From an uncultured Christensenella sp. (GTDB taxonomy: Bacteria; Bacillota; Clostridia; Christensenellales; Borkfalkiaceae), in assembly GCA_910577555.1 (NCBI GenBank), contig CAJTLF010000001.1, positions 206,789-270,788 on the forward strand: DNA of 64,000 nt, read 5' to 3'. The translations under genes and the position numbers were made by a program. The notes under the pieces are model-generated. The model was not told where the DNA came from and did not search any database. It worked only from the letters and a program-made list of their open reading frames with translations. Each line of letters begins with the position of its first letter. The first letter of the stretch is position 1. Shown here one piece after another: positions 31,917 through 40,383 of the stretch.

Positions 31917-33422
31917 ATGGGTAAACCTAAGAAAAAGCTTCTGATTGCGGACGGAACGGAGTTTAACCGTTCGGTTTTGGCGGACGCGGTCGGTAAAGAA
32001 TACGATATACTTTTCGCCCGCGACGGGGCGGAAACTGTAAAATATATACGCAGTTACGGCACCGATTTATCGCTCGTGCTTATGAATGCGGCTATGCCTA
32101 AAATAAGCGGAACGGAAGTTCTGGAAATGATGAACGGCTATAAGTGGATAAGGGATATCCCCGTTATAGTCGTTTCTTCCGACGCCCGTTCCGAGATTGC
32201 GGAAAGGGCGTTCGGGCTGGGCGCGATTGATTTCGTTGCGATACCTTTCGAACCAAAAGTAATTGCGTGCCGCGCGAAGAACGCAATCGCCGTTTACGAA
32301 CGGCAGAAAAAGCTTCTGGGACTTATAGAAGAACAGGTATACAAGCAGGAGAAGGAGCAGTCCTTAACCATAAACGTGCTGGGCTCGGTAGTGGAGTTCC
32401 GCAACGGAGAGAGCGGCATGCACGTGCCGCACATCTACGCGATGACCGAAATACTGTTGCAGAACCTTTTGAAAATATCCGACAAATACAAGCTGACGCC
32501 GCAGGAAATTTCGCTGATTGCAACGGCGTCCGCCATGCACGACGTGGGCAAAATTTCGGTTGACGAGAAAATTTTAAACAAGCCCGGTAAGCTGACGGCG
32601 GGCGAGTTCGAGCTGGTGAAAAAGCACACCGTTTACGGCTCGGATATGCTTGAAAAAATACCGTTCAACAGGAACGCGCCCCTTTTGGGCAGGGCGAAGG
32701 AGATTTGCCGCTGGCACCACGAGCGGTACGACGGCAAGGGCTACCCCGACGGATTGCGCGGGGACGCCATTCCCATTGCCGCGCAGGTGGTTGGGCTTGC
32801 CGACGCGTACGACGCGCTGACGAGCGACCGACCCTATAAAAAGGCTTACAGCCACGACGCGGCGGTGGAAATGATTGTAAACGGCGAGTGCGGGGCGTTC
32901 AATCCCGTGCTTATAAAGGCGTTGAAATGGGCGGCAAGCAATATACAGAACGAGCTGAGAATGAGCTCGCTTTCGGGCGCGGGATATCGCGACGTGGCTC
33001 GCATTACCCGCGAACTCGTCTCCCGCGGGGAAACTTCGGTTTCGGGGCGGGCGGTCGAGCTTATGGGGCGGGAGCGCGCGAAGTTTGAATTTCTTGCGGA
33101 AAGCTGTAAGGATATAGTTTTCGAAATTAACGCCGAGCCGCGGTTTCTGAGCTTTAAGGACGGGGATGCGGCAAGGCTGGGCGTTTCGCCTGCGGTTACC
33201 GCGGACGACGCGAAGGGTGCGTTAAACGCGGCATATAACGGGGTTTACGGGCTGTTCGGGCTTCCGGACGCGGCTACTGCGGAAAGACCCGAAATCTGCA
33301 AGGACTTAAAGCTTATAATAGACGGCGTAGAGAAGGTATGCAGGGTGCGTTTACTTGCGCACTATGCGGGCGCGAACTGCGTTTTCGACGGCGCGGTAGG
33401 AATAATCGAAACGGGGGATTGA
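31917..33422 (+). CDS. HD-GYP domain protein with a degenerate receiver domain
   Basis: 501 residues. The N-terminal receiver-like domain (about 5-125) has lost key residues: Asn57 replaces the phosphoacceptor Asp (LVLMNAAMP), the acidic pair is reduced (IADGTE), and the conserved Lys before PF is Ile109 (AIPFEP). The HD-GYP domain (about 155-345) is intact: His208-Asp209 in AMHDVGKI, HHERYDGKGYPDGL and LADAYDALTSDRPYKKA, so it is a probable cyclic-di-GMP phosphodiesterase. The C-terminal 120 residues look PAS-like (FEFLAESCKDIVFEI). An Hpt protein starts one nucleotide after its stop. Confidence 0.9.
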   Translation: MGKPKKKLLIADGTEFNRSVLADAVGKEYDILFARDGAETVKYIRSYGTDLSLVLMNAAMPKISGTEVLEMMNGYKWIRDIPVIVVSSDARSEIAERAFGLGAIDFVAIPFEPKVIACRAKNAIAVYERQKKLLGLIEEQVYKQEKEQSLTINVLGSVVEFRNGESGMHVPHIYAMTEILLQNLLKISDKYKLTPQEISLIATASAMHDVGKISVDEKILNKPGKLTAGEFELVKKHTVYGSDMLEKIPFNRNAPLLGRAKEICRWHHERYDGKGYPDGLRGDAIPIAAQVVGLADAYDALTSDRPYKKAYSHDAAVEMIVNGECGAFNPVLIKALKWAASNIQNELRMSSLSGAGYRDVARITRELVSRGETSVSGRAVELMGRERAKFEFLAESCKDIVFEINAEPRFLSFKDGDAARLGVSPAVTADDAKGALNAAYNGVYGLFGLPDAATAERPEICKDLKLIIDGVEKVCRVRLLAHYAGANCVFDGAVGIIETGD

Positions 33423-33423
33423 T

Positions 33424-33768
33424 ATGACTTTACGGGAATTTTACGAAGTTACGGGCGGAGATTACGGCGACGTGATGGGGCGGTTCGTTACCGAAGAACG
33501 GGTTTTGCGGTTCGTGCGCAAATTCCCCGCGGACGGCAGTTTTGCCGCGCTTAAAAGCTCGCTTGCGGACGGAAACGCCCAAGAAGCGTTCCGCGCGGCG
33601 CACACCGTTAAGGGCGTGGCGCAAAATCTCGGGTTTACCGCGCTTTTTACCGTTGCGGAAGTAGTTACGAATATTTTAAGGGGCGGCAGTCTTGCCGTTG
33701 ACGAACGCATGCCCGAGCTGGAAAGACTGTATAACCTTACGGTGGAGAGTATTGCGGCTTTAGACTGA
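33424..33768 (+). CDS. Histidine phosphotransfer (Hpt) domain protein
   Basis: Stand-alone Hpt protein of 114 residues. The phosphorylatable His60 lies in FRAAHTVKGVAQNLGF, the classic AHxxKG motif, in a predicted four-helix bundle with ALKSSLADGNAQEAF before it and LFTVAEVVTNILR after it. It starts at the stop of the HD-GYP gene, so the proteins are made together, yet that partner's receiver cannot be phosphorylated normally. The kinase donor is not in the window. Confidence 0.88.
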   Translation: MTLREFYEVTGGDYGDVMGRFVTEERVLRFVRKFPADGSFAALKSSLADGNAQEAFRAAHTVKGVAQNLGFTALFTVAEVVTNILRGGSLAVDERMPELERLYNLTVESIAALD

Positions 33769-33808
33769 GAATAATTTAATTTTCTGTTACAAAGGAGAAT
33801 ATAAAAAA

Positions 33809-35353
33809 ATGCAAATGATTTACGGCGTAAAGGACAGACCCAAGGCGGGCAGATTAATTCTGTTTGCGTTGCAACAGCTGCTTGCCATACTCGCGGCGAC
33901 CATTGCGGTGCCTATGGTAATAAACAGCAATTTCCCCGACGCGCATATGTCGCCTTCGGCGGCGTTGTTCGGCGCGGGTGTGGGAACGCTCGTTTACCTG
34001 TTGTTCACCAAATTCAAAAGCCCGGTGTTTTTAGGCAGTTCGTTCGCCTTTCTCGGCTCTATGCTCGCGGCGTTCGGCGGCGGTGTTTCCGCATCGCTGG
34101 GGTATTTAGGCATTATAATCGGCGCGGTGTTCGCGGGAATAGTTTACGTGATTATAGCCGTAATAGTAAAGTTTGCGGGCGTTAAGTGGATAAATAAGAT
34201 TATGCCCGCCGTGGTTATCGGCCCTACCGTTGCAATAATAGGACTTTCGCTTGCGGGTAACGCCGTGGGCGACCTTATGAAGGGCAACGTGTTCGAACAG
34301 CTTACCGAGTGGGCGATTAAAATCGACGAAAACGGCGCGATGGTATTTGAAAACGGACAGCCCGTCGTAGAGCAGATTACCGTTAACGGGATGCTTTGCT
34401 CCCCGTATATAGCCCTGTTATGCGGGCTTACGACGCTTGCGGTTACCATCGTATGCTCCGTTTACGGCAAGAAATTCATTAAGATGATTCCGTTCGTAAT
34501 GGGCATACTCGCGGGCTACGGGCTTGCGGCGATATTCACGGGGTTCAGCTATCTCCCCGGCGCGGAATGCCTGCGCGTTATCGACTTTGAAAAGTTCCTT
34601 AATATGCAGTGGTATCCCGACTTCGCTTTCTTACAGCCCATACTTAAGCCCGAGCTTGACGCGGGCAGCGCGGGCAGTATAGGCGCGTATATCGGCACTA
34701 TTGCCGTTGCGTATATTCCCGTTTCTTTCGTGGTTTTCGCAGAACACATTGCGGACCACAAGAACATTTCTTCGATAATAGAGACCGACCTTTTATCCGA
34801 CCCCGGACTTTCGAGAACGCTTTTGGGCGACGGCGTGGGTTCGATGGTGGGCGCGGTGTTCGGCGGTTGCCCCAACACCACTTACGGCGAGTCGGTGGGG
34901 TGCGTGGCGATTTCGGGCAACGCGTCCGTAATTACCATACTCGTAACCGCGATAATGGCTATAGTTTCGGCGTTCATAGCTCCGTTCGTAACTTTCCTTT
35001 CCACCATACCGTCGTGCGTAATGGGCGGCGTGTGCATCGCGCTTTACGGATTTATCGCGGTATCCGGTCTGAAAATGGTGCAGAACGTAGACCTTAACGA
35101 AAACAAAAATCTGTTCGTCGTGTCCGTGATACTCATTGCGGGTGTGGGCGGAATGACGCTCGACTTCGGTCCCGTTATCGTTACCGAAGTTGCCTGCGCG
35201 CTCATTCTCGGCGTGCTTACGAATTTACTCGTAAATATCAGGGGCAAGAAGGGCGGCGACGGTGAAAAGCAGCTTACCATAGACGATGCGGCGGAAATTA
35301 CCCGCGAAGAAAATAAAGATGCGAAAGAAGGTAAAGACGATGGAAAGGTTTAA
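33809..35353 (+). CDS. uraA: Uracil permease (UraA/NCS2 family)
   Basis: Proton-coupled nucleobase transporter of 514 residues with about 14 predicted membrane helices. Family markers are QQLLAILAATIAVPMVI at the start, FLGSSFAFLGSM, WINKIMPAVVIGPTVAIIGLSLAG, FAEHIADHKN (substrate-site glutamate), and GDGVGSMVGAVFGGCPNTTYGESVGCVAISG. It is somewhat longer than usual, with an extracytoplasmic insert near residues 165-195 and a charged C-terminal tail. It overlaps upp by 14 nt, joining uracil uptake to salvage. No PyrR leader is visible. Confidence 0.94.
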   Translation: MQMIYGVKDRPKAGRLILFALQQLLAILAATIAVPMVINSNFPDAHMSPSAALFGAGVGTLVYLLFTKFKSPVFLGSSFAFLGSMLAAFGGGVSASLGYLGIIIGAVFAGIVYVIIAVIVKFAGVKWINKIMPAVVIGPTVAIIGLSLAGNAVGDLMKGNVFEQLTEWAIKIDENGAMVFENGQPVVEQITVNGMLCSPYIALLCGLTTLAVTIVCSVYGKKFIKMIPFVMGILAGYGLAAIFTGFSYLPGAECLRVIDFEKFLNMQWYPDFAFLQPILKPELDAGSAGSIGAYIGTIAVAYIPVSFVVFAEHIADHKNISSIIETDLLSDPGLSRTLLGDGVGSMVGAVFGGCPNTTYGESVGCVAISGNASVITILVTAIMAIVSAFIAPFVTFLSTIPSCVMGGVCIALYGFIAVSGLKMVQNVDLNENKNLFVVSVILIAGVGGMTLDFGPVIVTEVACALILGVLTNLLVNIRGKKGGDGEKQLTIDDAAEITREENKDAKEGKDDGKV

Positions 35354-35978
35354 GAACGTATTCGTATTCGACCACCCTTTAATCAAGCATAAGGTTGCCA
35401 TACTCCGCGACAAAAAGACGGGAATGAAGGAATTCCGCGAGCTGGTGGAAGAGATTACCACCGTTATGACTTACGAGAGTATGCGGGACGTGGAGCTCGT
35501 TCCCGTCACGGTTGAAACCCCGCTTGAAAAGTGCGTGCAGTATAAGTTCCCCGAAGAGAGCGTGGCGATAGTGCCTATTCTGCGCGCGGGGCTTGGAATG
35601 GTGAACGGCGTGCATAAGGTTTTTCCCACGGCGCGGGTGGGGCATATAGGTATGTACCGCGACGAAGAGACGCTGGAGCCGCAGGAATATTACTGCAAGC
35701 TGCCCGACGGAATAGAGAACAAGACGGTGTTTTTGGTTGACCCCATGCTTGCGACGGGCGGTTCGGCGTGCGACGCTCTGGACGCTTTAAAAAAGCGCGG
35801 GTGCAGGAAAATTAAGTTTATGGCTATAATCGGCGTTCCCGAAGGGGTGGAAAAGGTGGCTAAGGCGCACCCCGACGTTCCCGTTTACGTGTCCACTCTG
35901 GACAGGCAGTTGAACGAGAACGGGTATATTCTGCCCGGACTGGGTGACGCGGGCGACAGGCTTTTCGGAACGAAGTAA
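35340..35978 (+). CDS. upp: Uracil phosphoribosyltransferase
   Basis: Makes UMP from uracil and PRPP. 212 residues from the ATG at 35340, the normal size; the frame extends upstream inside uraA. Signatures: FDHPLIKHKVAILRD at the start, VPILRAGLGMVNG, the PRPP-binding loop VDPMLATGGSACDALDALK, and the uracil-binding C-terminus NGYILPGLGDAGDRLFGTK. Coupled to uraA by overlap. Confidence 0.96.
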   Translation: MERFKNVFVFDHPLIKHKVAILRDKKTGMKEFRELVEEITTVMTYESMRDVELVPVTVETPLEKCVQYKFPEESVAIVPILRAGLGMVNGVHKVFPTARVGHIGMYRDEETLEPQEYYCKLPDGIENKTVFLVDPMLATGGSACDALDALKKRGCRKIKFMAIIGVPEGVEKVAKAHPDVPVYVSTLDRQLNENGYILPGLGDAGDRLFGTK

Positions 35979-36000
35979 GGGTTTTGATTTGGTTTTTGGC

Positions 36001-36125
36001 AATGTTCGTGTGGATTGCTTCGTCGCTACGCTCCTCGCAATGACGGGGTAGAAAATGTGCGCAAAGTGTCGTGCTGTGCGCTCACGCGCAATGACGGGAG
36101 AGAAAGGGTTGAGCGGAATGACGGA
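36001..36125. repeat. Dispersed REP-like repeat, inverse orientation
   Basis: GGATTGCTTCGTCGCTACGC through CTCGCAATGACGGGG (about 36012-36048), then GTGCGCAAAG...GCTCACGCGCAATGACGGG and a third AATGACGG tail. The same pattern of element plus tails is seen at 42.4-42.7 kb. Confidence 0.82.
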
Positions 36126-36135
36126 AAGGGCGGAA

Positions 36136-36435
36136 TTACAACGGTATTTTATCTTCGTTTTCGATAAAAGCGTTCTGTAAATCCATGCCCACTTTTACGC
36201 CGATATTTAGTACGCTTATTAATGCGAGATAATATTCGTGTTCGATTTTCAAATGGAAAAGGGATATACAGCGATTTAAAAGTTTCTTTCCGTCTTCGTC
36301 GAGTGAGATTTCGAGTTTTTGCCGTGTTTCTTTATAATCTTTTTTGAAACCGAATTCGTCTTCTTCGTCTGCGCAGCATATTACCTTTGATACCCATTCG
36401 TTTACTAAAAGTTCGTATAGCGCTGAAGTTTTCAT
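36136..36435 (-). CDS. Small helical protein, DUF6809-like
   Basis: 99 residues, probably all helical and cytosolic, with cysteines in SKVICCADEED and a C-terminal half LLNRCISLFHLKIEHEYYLALISVLNIGVKVGMDLQNAF. The length and the pattern of an N-terminal YELL segment followed by a paired-helix bundle ending in GxxxGxxL resemble DUF6809 proteins, often found beside phage-like regulators; this is a weak resemblance. It is divergent from an XRE regulator and shares operators with it (36464-36538). Preceded by AAGGAG. Confidence 0.65.
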   Translation of the reverse strand: MKTSALYELLVNEWVSKVICCADEEDEFGFKKDYKETRQKLEISLDEDGKKLLNRCISLFHLKIEHEYYLALISVLNIGVKVGMDLQNAFIENEDKIPL

Positions 36436-36463
36436 TGATTGCTCCTTATTCAGGGTATTGCGG

Positions 36464-36538
36464 TGTAAATTTTATCTTACAACCATTTTACCACAGTAGT
36501 TGCGTGTTGTCAATAGTTATTGTAAACTTTATCTTACA
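36464..36538. promoter_or_regulatory. Divergent promoters with paired 18-bp palindromic operators
   Basis: O1 TGTAAATTTTATCTTACA (36464-36481) and O2 TGTAAACTTTATCTTACA (36521-36538) differ at one position and carry TGTAA/TTACA inverted arms. The minus promoter is TTGACA (36508-36513)-17-TAAAAT (36485-36490), with O1 at its start site. The plus promoter is TTGTCA (36507-36512)-17-TATCTT (36530-36535), with O2 over its -10. The two -35 boxes are the same DNA read on opposite strands. Confidence 0.75.
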
Positions 36539-36545
36539 TTTTATT

Positions 36546-36764
36546 ATGAAAAATTTATTTGCGATTAGATTAACTAAATATATAGAAAGTATCGGTTTAA
36601 GCAAGCGTAAATTTGCGGAAAAGATAGGAGTTTCCGCAATGAGCGTTTCAGATTGGACTACGGGTAAAATTCAACCTAACGCAGAAAGTATATATAATAT
36701 TTGTTTGAAATGCGGATTGAGTGCGGATTATTTATTGGGTTTGACTGATAAAGAAATATATTAA
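36546..36764 (+). CDS. XRE-family repressor, compact
   Basis: 72-residue Cro/C1-type regulator consisting only of the DNA-binding domain: FAIRLTKYIESIGLSKRKFAEKIGVSAMSVSDWTTGKIQPNAE, then CGLSADYLLGLTDKE. The ATG at 36546 begins the HTH domain; the open frame upstream to 36387 crosses the operators and is not coding. Its -10 ends 10 nt before the ATG and no Shine-Dalgarno site is seen, so the leader is very short. It most likely binds O1 and O2 to control itself and the small gene opposite (inference). Confidence 0.88.
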   Translation: MKNLFAIRLTKYIESIGLSKRKFAEKIGVSAMSVSDWTTGKIQPNAESIYNICLKCGLSADYLLGLTDKEIY

Positions 36765-36792
36765 TTTTAAAACTTTTGCGCATTGTTTGGGG

Positions 36793-36850
36793 GGATTGCT
36801 TTGTCGCTACGCTCCGCGCAATGACGGTGGCGGAATGACGGGGAGCGGGG
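36793..36850. repeat. Dispersed REP-like repeat, diverged short copy
   Basis: GGATTGCTTTGTCGCTACGC then TCCGCGCAATGACGG and a trailing GGAATGACGGGG. A shorter and more diverged copy than the others. Confidence 0.75.
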
Positions 36851-36875
36851 AGATAAAGATTAGCTCTTTAAACGA

Positions 36876-36904
36876 TTGCAAAAGGTTATTTTGTCGGCTA
36901 TAAT
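36876..36904 (+). promoter_or_regulatory. Promoter of the aminotransferase at 36937
   Basis: TTGCAA (36876-36881) and TATAAT (36899-36904), 17-bp spacer. Confidence 0.7.
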
Positions 36905-36936
36905 ATAGCGGTAACTAATTTCAAGGAAGAAAATAA

Positions 36937-38139
36937 ATGATAGAAGTATCCAAAAGAATAACTACGATTGCGCCGTCGATGACGCTTGCTATTTCCGCGA
37001 AAGCCAACGAGCTGAAGGCGGCGGGAATCAAAGTTATTAATTTCGGCGTGGGCGAACCCGACTTTAACACTCCGAAATTCATTTGCGACGCCGCTAAGGA
37101 CGCGCTTGACAAGGGCTACACCAAATACGTTGCCGCGGCGGGGTTGCCCGCCCTTAAAAAGGCTATCGCAAAAAAATTAAAGACGGAAAACGGTCTGGAT
37201 TACGACCCGTCGCAGATAATAGTTTCCAACGGCGCGAAGCACTCGATATTCAACGCCATATTCGCCGTTATCAACCCCGGCGACGAAGTTCTTATACCCA
37301 AGCCCTACTGGCTGACTTATCCCGAAGTGGTTAAAAGCTGCGGCGGCGTTCCCGAATATATTTACGCGACGCCCAGACACGGTTACAAGATTACCGCGGC
37401 GCAGGTGGAGGCGGCTATCCGTCCGCAGACGAAGATGCTCATTTTCAACAGCCCGTGCAACCCCACGGGCGCGGTGTACACCGAGAGCGAAATACGCGCC
37501 ATTGCGGAAGTTTGCGTGGCGCACAACATAGTGGTGCTTGCGGACGAAATTTACGAAAAGCTCATTTACGGCGGCGAAACGCATTTTTCGATTGCGCAAT
37601 GCTCGCCCGAAATGAAGGATTTGACGATTGTCATTAACGGCGTTTCAAAGAGCTACGCTATGACGGGGTGGCGGCTTGGCTATCTTGCCTGCCCGCCCAA
37701 CGTTGCGAAGGCGATTGCGTCCTTTCAGAGCCATTCTACTTCGAACGTGAACACTATGACGCAGTACGCCACGCTTGCCGCGCTGGAAGGGGACGACGGT
37801 CCTATGCGCGAGATGGTGGCGGCGTTCGGCAGGCGCAGGCAGAAGATGCTTGAAAAGCTTGACGGAATGAAGGCGTTGGGGCTGGACTACGTTAAGCCCG
37901 ACGGCGCGTTTTACGTTATGTTGCTGTGCGACAAGCTGTACGGCAAAAGGTATAAGGGCAAGAAAATTCACGGCAGTATGGACGTTGCCGATATGCTTTT
38001 AGAACACGAGCAGGTTGCGATTACCCCCGGAGTATGCTTCGGCGACGACGACGCGGTGCGGCTTTCGTACGCGCTGTCTACGGCGGATATGCTCGACGGG
38101 CTTGACCGCATTGCGCGGTTTGCGAAGGAGTGCGAATAA
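36937..38139 (+). CDS. Aspartate-type aminotransferase (class I)
   Basis: 400 residues, the subgroup Ib aspartate/prephenate aminotransferase pattern of Gram-positive bacteria. Seen: VINFGVGEPDFNTPKFI, YTKYVAAAGLPALKKAIAKK, the NPTGAVY motif, LADEIYEKLIYGG, the Schiff-base lysine in VINGVSKSYAMTGWRLGY, and the C-terminal arginine in DDAVRLSYALS. AAGGAAG precedes the ATG. It has its own promoter and precedes a small P-loop gene. Probable role is aspartate or amino acid synthesis; threonine synthase lies 0.6 kb downstream. Confidence 0.93.
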   Translation: MIEVSKRITTIAPSMTLAISAKANELKAAGIKVINFGVGEPDFNTPKFICDAAKDALDKGYTKYVAAAGLPALKKAIAKKLKTENGLDYDPSQIIVSNGAKHSIFNAIFAVINPGDEVLIPKPYWLTYPEVVKSCGGVPEYIYATPRHGYKITAAQVEAAIRPQTKMLIFNSPCNPTGAVYTESEIRAIAEVCVAHNIVVLADEIYEKLIYGGETHFSIAQCSPEMKDLTIVINGVSKSYAMTGWRLGYLACPPNVAKAIASFQSHSTSNVNTMTQYATLAALEGDDGPMREMVAAFGRRRQKMLEKLDGMKALGLDYVKPDGAFYVMLLCDKLYGKRYKGKKIHGSMDVADMLLEHEQVAITPGVCFGDDDAVRLSYALSTADMLDGLDRIARFAKECE

Positions 38140-38177
38140 AGTCCGTTTAAATTTTTAAAAAAAAGTGCGAAAACCTA

Positions 38178-38206
38178 TTGATATTCCATAAAAAAACTGA
38201 TAAAAT
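38178..38206 (+). promoter_or_regulatory. Promoter of the small P-loop protein
   Basis: TTGATA (38178-38183) and TAAAAT (38201-38206), 17-bp spacer, followed by a short palindrome ATAAGCTTAT before the GGAGG site. Confidence 0.7.
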
Positions 38207-38245
38207 ATAATAAACCATAAGTATAAGCTTATCAGGAGGGTTACG

Positions 38246-38653
38246 ATGATTAAAATTATTTACGGTTCTAAAGGCACGGGCAAGACCAAAAAGCTTATCG
38301 CCGAAGCGAATAAGAACGCGCAGGACGCGAAGGGGCTGAGCGTTTTTATAACCGATAACAAGAGATGTATGTACGACGTGGCGCGCAATATCCGCTTTAT
38401 TGACGTTACCGACTGGAACGTTGCGGGCGAGGACGCGCTGTGCGGGTTCGTTAAAGGGGTTGCGGCTTGCAACAGCGACCACGAATATATCTACATAGAC
38501 GGCGTTGCGAGAATGTCCGGCAAGGACGTTTCCGAGCTTGCGGGAATTTTCTATATGCTTGACAAAATTTCCGCCGAGAACAAAATTACGATTACCGTTA
38601 CTTTCAGTTGCGACGAGGATAAGTTGCCCGAGTTCGTTAAAAAGTACGTATAA
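38246..38653 (+). CDS. Small P-loop ATPase-like protein
   Basis: 135 residues with a Walker A motif YGSKGTGKTKKLI at the N-terminus and a Walker B-like YIYIDGVARM near residue 85, so it is probably a nucleotide-binding protein. Other parts: CMYDVARNIRFIDVTDW and ITITVTFSCDEDKLPEF, which resemble the core strands of a small RecA/thymidine-kinase-like fold. Such proteins in Clostridia are sometimes labelled as twitching-motility (PilT) proteins, but nothing here supports that. Function unknown. Strong AGGAGGG site; a terminator follows. Confidence 0.8.
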   Translation: MIKIIYGSKGTGKTKKLIAEANKNAQDAKGLSVFITDNKRCMYDVARNIRFIDVTDWNVAGEDALCGFVKGVAACNSDHEYIYIDGVARMSGKDVSELAGIFYMLDKISAENKITITVTFSCDEDKLPEFVKKYV

Positions 38654-38678
38654 ACGTAAAGACCAAACGGAAAGCAGA

Positions 38679-38728
38679 CGGCGGCGCAAACGGCTTTTAA
38701 ATAGGCTTATTTTGCGTTGCCGTTTTTT
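38679..38728 (+). terminator. Terminator after the small P-loop gene
   Basis: CGGCGGCGCAAA / TTTGCGTTGCCG stem (one mismatch) with a 20-nt loop, then TTTTTT. Confidence 0.7.
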
Positions 38729-38777
38729 GAATTTTAACGCTTTACAAGCGGGAGTATGGCTGTTTTAAGGAGCGATA

Positions 38778-40259
38778 ATGAAATTTGTAAGCACGAGAGG
38801 CGGGGAAAAGGTTACGGGAGCGCAGGCTATAGTAAGGGGTCTGTCCGCAAACGGCGGGTTGTTCGTTCCCGAAAAGTTTCCGCAGGTGAGCGCGGAAGAG
38901 CTGGAAGGGTTGCTCGAAGCGGATTATGCGGAGAGAGCGGCGCATATTCTCGGTAAATATCTTGACGAATACGACAGGGACGGGCTTTTGTCCGCGTGCA
39001 GGAGCGCGTATGCCAAGTTCGACGGGGGCGACCCCGCGCCTTTGGTGCGCATAGACGACGGCGTGTATATGCTGGAGCTTTGGCACGGTCCTACTTTGGC
39101 GTTCAAGGATATGGCTCTTACTCTTTTGCCCTATCTCTTGCGCAAAGGGTGCGATATATGCGGCGTTAAAGAGCAGATATTGATACTTACCGCGACTTCG
39201 GGCGATACGGGTAAAGCCGCGCTGGAAGGGTTTAAGGACGCGGACGGGGTCAAGATTACCGTATTTTATCCTTCGGACGGCGTTTCGAAGATGCAGAAGC
39301 TGCAGATGTGCACGCAGGACGGCGCAAACGTGAACGTGGTTGCCGTGAAAGGCAATTTCGACGACTGCCAGAACGCCGTGAAAGAGATATTTTCCAACCC
39401 CGATTGCGCGGCTAAGCTGAAGGAAAAGAACTATATTTTATCTTCGGCTAACTCGATAAACTTCGGCAGGCTTGCGCCGCAGATTGCATATTATTTTTCG
39501 GCGTATCTCGATTTGGTTTCCGCAGGGCAGATTCCGATGGGCGAAGAGATAGACTTTACCGTGCCTACGGGCAACTTCGGAAACATACTCGCCGCTTATT
39601 ACGCGAAACAGATGGGGTTGCCGGTAAGGCGGTTGCACTGCGCGTCCAACTCCAACAACGTGTTGACCGAGTTTATCGCGACGGGCGTTTACGATTTGCA
39701 CCGCGAATTTATAAAGACGACTTCGCCGTCTATGGATATACTCGTTTCTTCAAATCTCGAAAGGCTTATTTTCGAGCTTTCGGGCAGGGACTATAAGCTG
39801 ACGGCAAGCCGTATGAAGGACCTTAAAACGGGCGGTAAATACGCTATATCCGCGGGGGAACTGGAGAAATTGCAGGAAACCTTCGACGGCGGGTACGCCG
39901 ACGAAGAGAGCTGTGTGGAAGCGATGTACGACGTGTTTATAGACGCCGGGTACGTTATGGACACGCACACGGGCTGTGCGATGAAGGTTGCCGTGGACTG
40001 GTTTGAAAAGCACAAGAAGGACGAGACAAATATGGTTATCGTTTCCACCGCCAACCCGTATAAGTTCCCGCAGGACGTGCTTTACGCCGTTACGGGCAAC
40101 GACGTTAAGGACAGCTTTAAGGGCGTAAAAAGGCTGCACGCCGCAACGGCAATGGCCGTGCCCAAGTGCCTTAAAGAGTTGAAGGACAAGCCCGCGCGCT
40201 TTACCAAAACGTGCGACGGGAAGAAGCTTTTCGACGAAGTGCTTGAATTTATAAAATAA
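38778..40259 (+). CDS. thrC: Threonine synthase
   Basis: PLP enzyme converting O-phosphohomoserine to threonine. 493 residues, the longer fungal/E. coli-type threonine synthase. Signatures: FVSTRGGEKVTGAQAIVRGLS at the start, the Schiff-base lysine in WHGPTLAFKDMAL, the phosphate loop LTATSGDTGKAALEG, SSANSINFGRLAPQ, and VPTGNFGNILAAYYAKQMG. AAGGAG precedes the ATG. Monocistronic between two terminators; no T-box is visible in the 50-nt leader. Confidence 0.95.
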   Translation: MKFVSTRGGEKVTGAQAIVRGLSANGGLFVPEKFPQVSAEELEGLLEADYAERAAHILGKYLDEYDRDGLLSACRSAYAKFDGGDPAPLVRIDDGVYMLELWHGPTLAFKDMALTLLPYLLRKGCDICGVKEQILILTATSGDTGKAALEGFKDADGVKITVFYPSDGVSKMQKLQMCTQDGANVNVVAVKGNFDDCQNAVKEIFSNPDCAAKLKEKNYILSSANSINFGRLAPQIAYYFSAYLDLVSAGQIPMGEEIDFTVPTGNFGNILAAYYAKQMGLPVRRLHCASNSNNVLTEFIATGVYDLHREFIKTTSPSMDILVSSNLERLIFELSGRDYKLTASRMKDLKTGGKYAISAGELEKLQETFDGGYADEESCVEAMYDVFIDAGYVMDTHTGCAMKVAVDWFEKHKKDETNMVIVSTANPYKFPQDVLYAVTGNDVKDSFKGVKRLHAATAMAVPKCLKELKDKPARFTKTCDGKKLFDEVLEFIK

Positions 40260-40272
40260 TTATATATAAATT

Positions 40273-40310
40273 ATAATACCCCGTTACGGTAAACCGTAAC
40301 GGGGTATTAT
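40273..40310 (+). terminator. Terminator after thrC
   Basis: Perfect 18-bp stem ATAATACCCCGTTACGGT / ACCGTAACGGGGTATTAT, then GTTTTC. Confidence 0.85.
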
Positions 40311-40335
40311 GTTTTCGGTCGGTGAAAAATGGCTA

Positions 40336-40364
40336 TTGACAATTAAAAAAGCGTGTGATATATT
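40336..40364 (+). promoter_or_regulatory. sigma-A promoter of the intact regulator/GH3 locus
   Basis: TTGACA (40336-40341) and TATATT (40359-40364), 17-bp spacer, 19 bp before the regulator ATG. Confidence 0.82.
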
Positions 40365-40383
40365 CGGGAAAACGGGGGAGAAC

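Noticed and set aside
38660..38777. T-box or threonine attenuator before thrC
   Set aside because: Only a terminator for the preceding gene is visible; no T-box sequence (TGGNACCGCG) or threonine-rich leader peptide.
40309..40383. N-terminal extension of the second LytTR regulator
   Set aside because: The upstream ATG lies in the thrC terminator and before the promoter; the ATG at 40384 has a strong ribosome-binding site.
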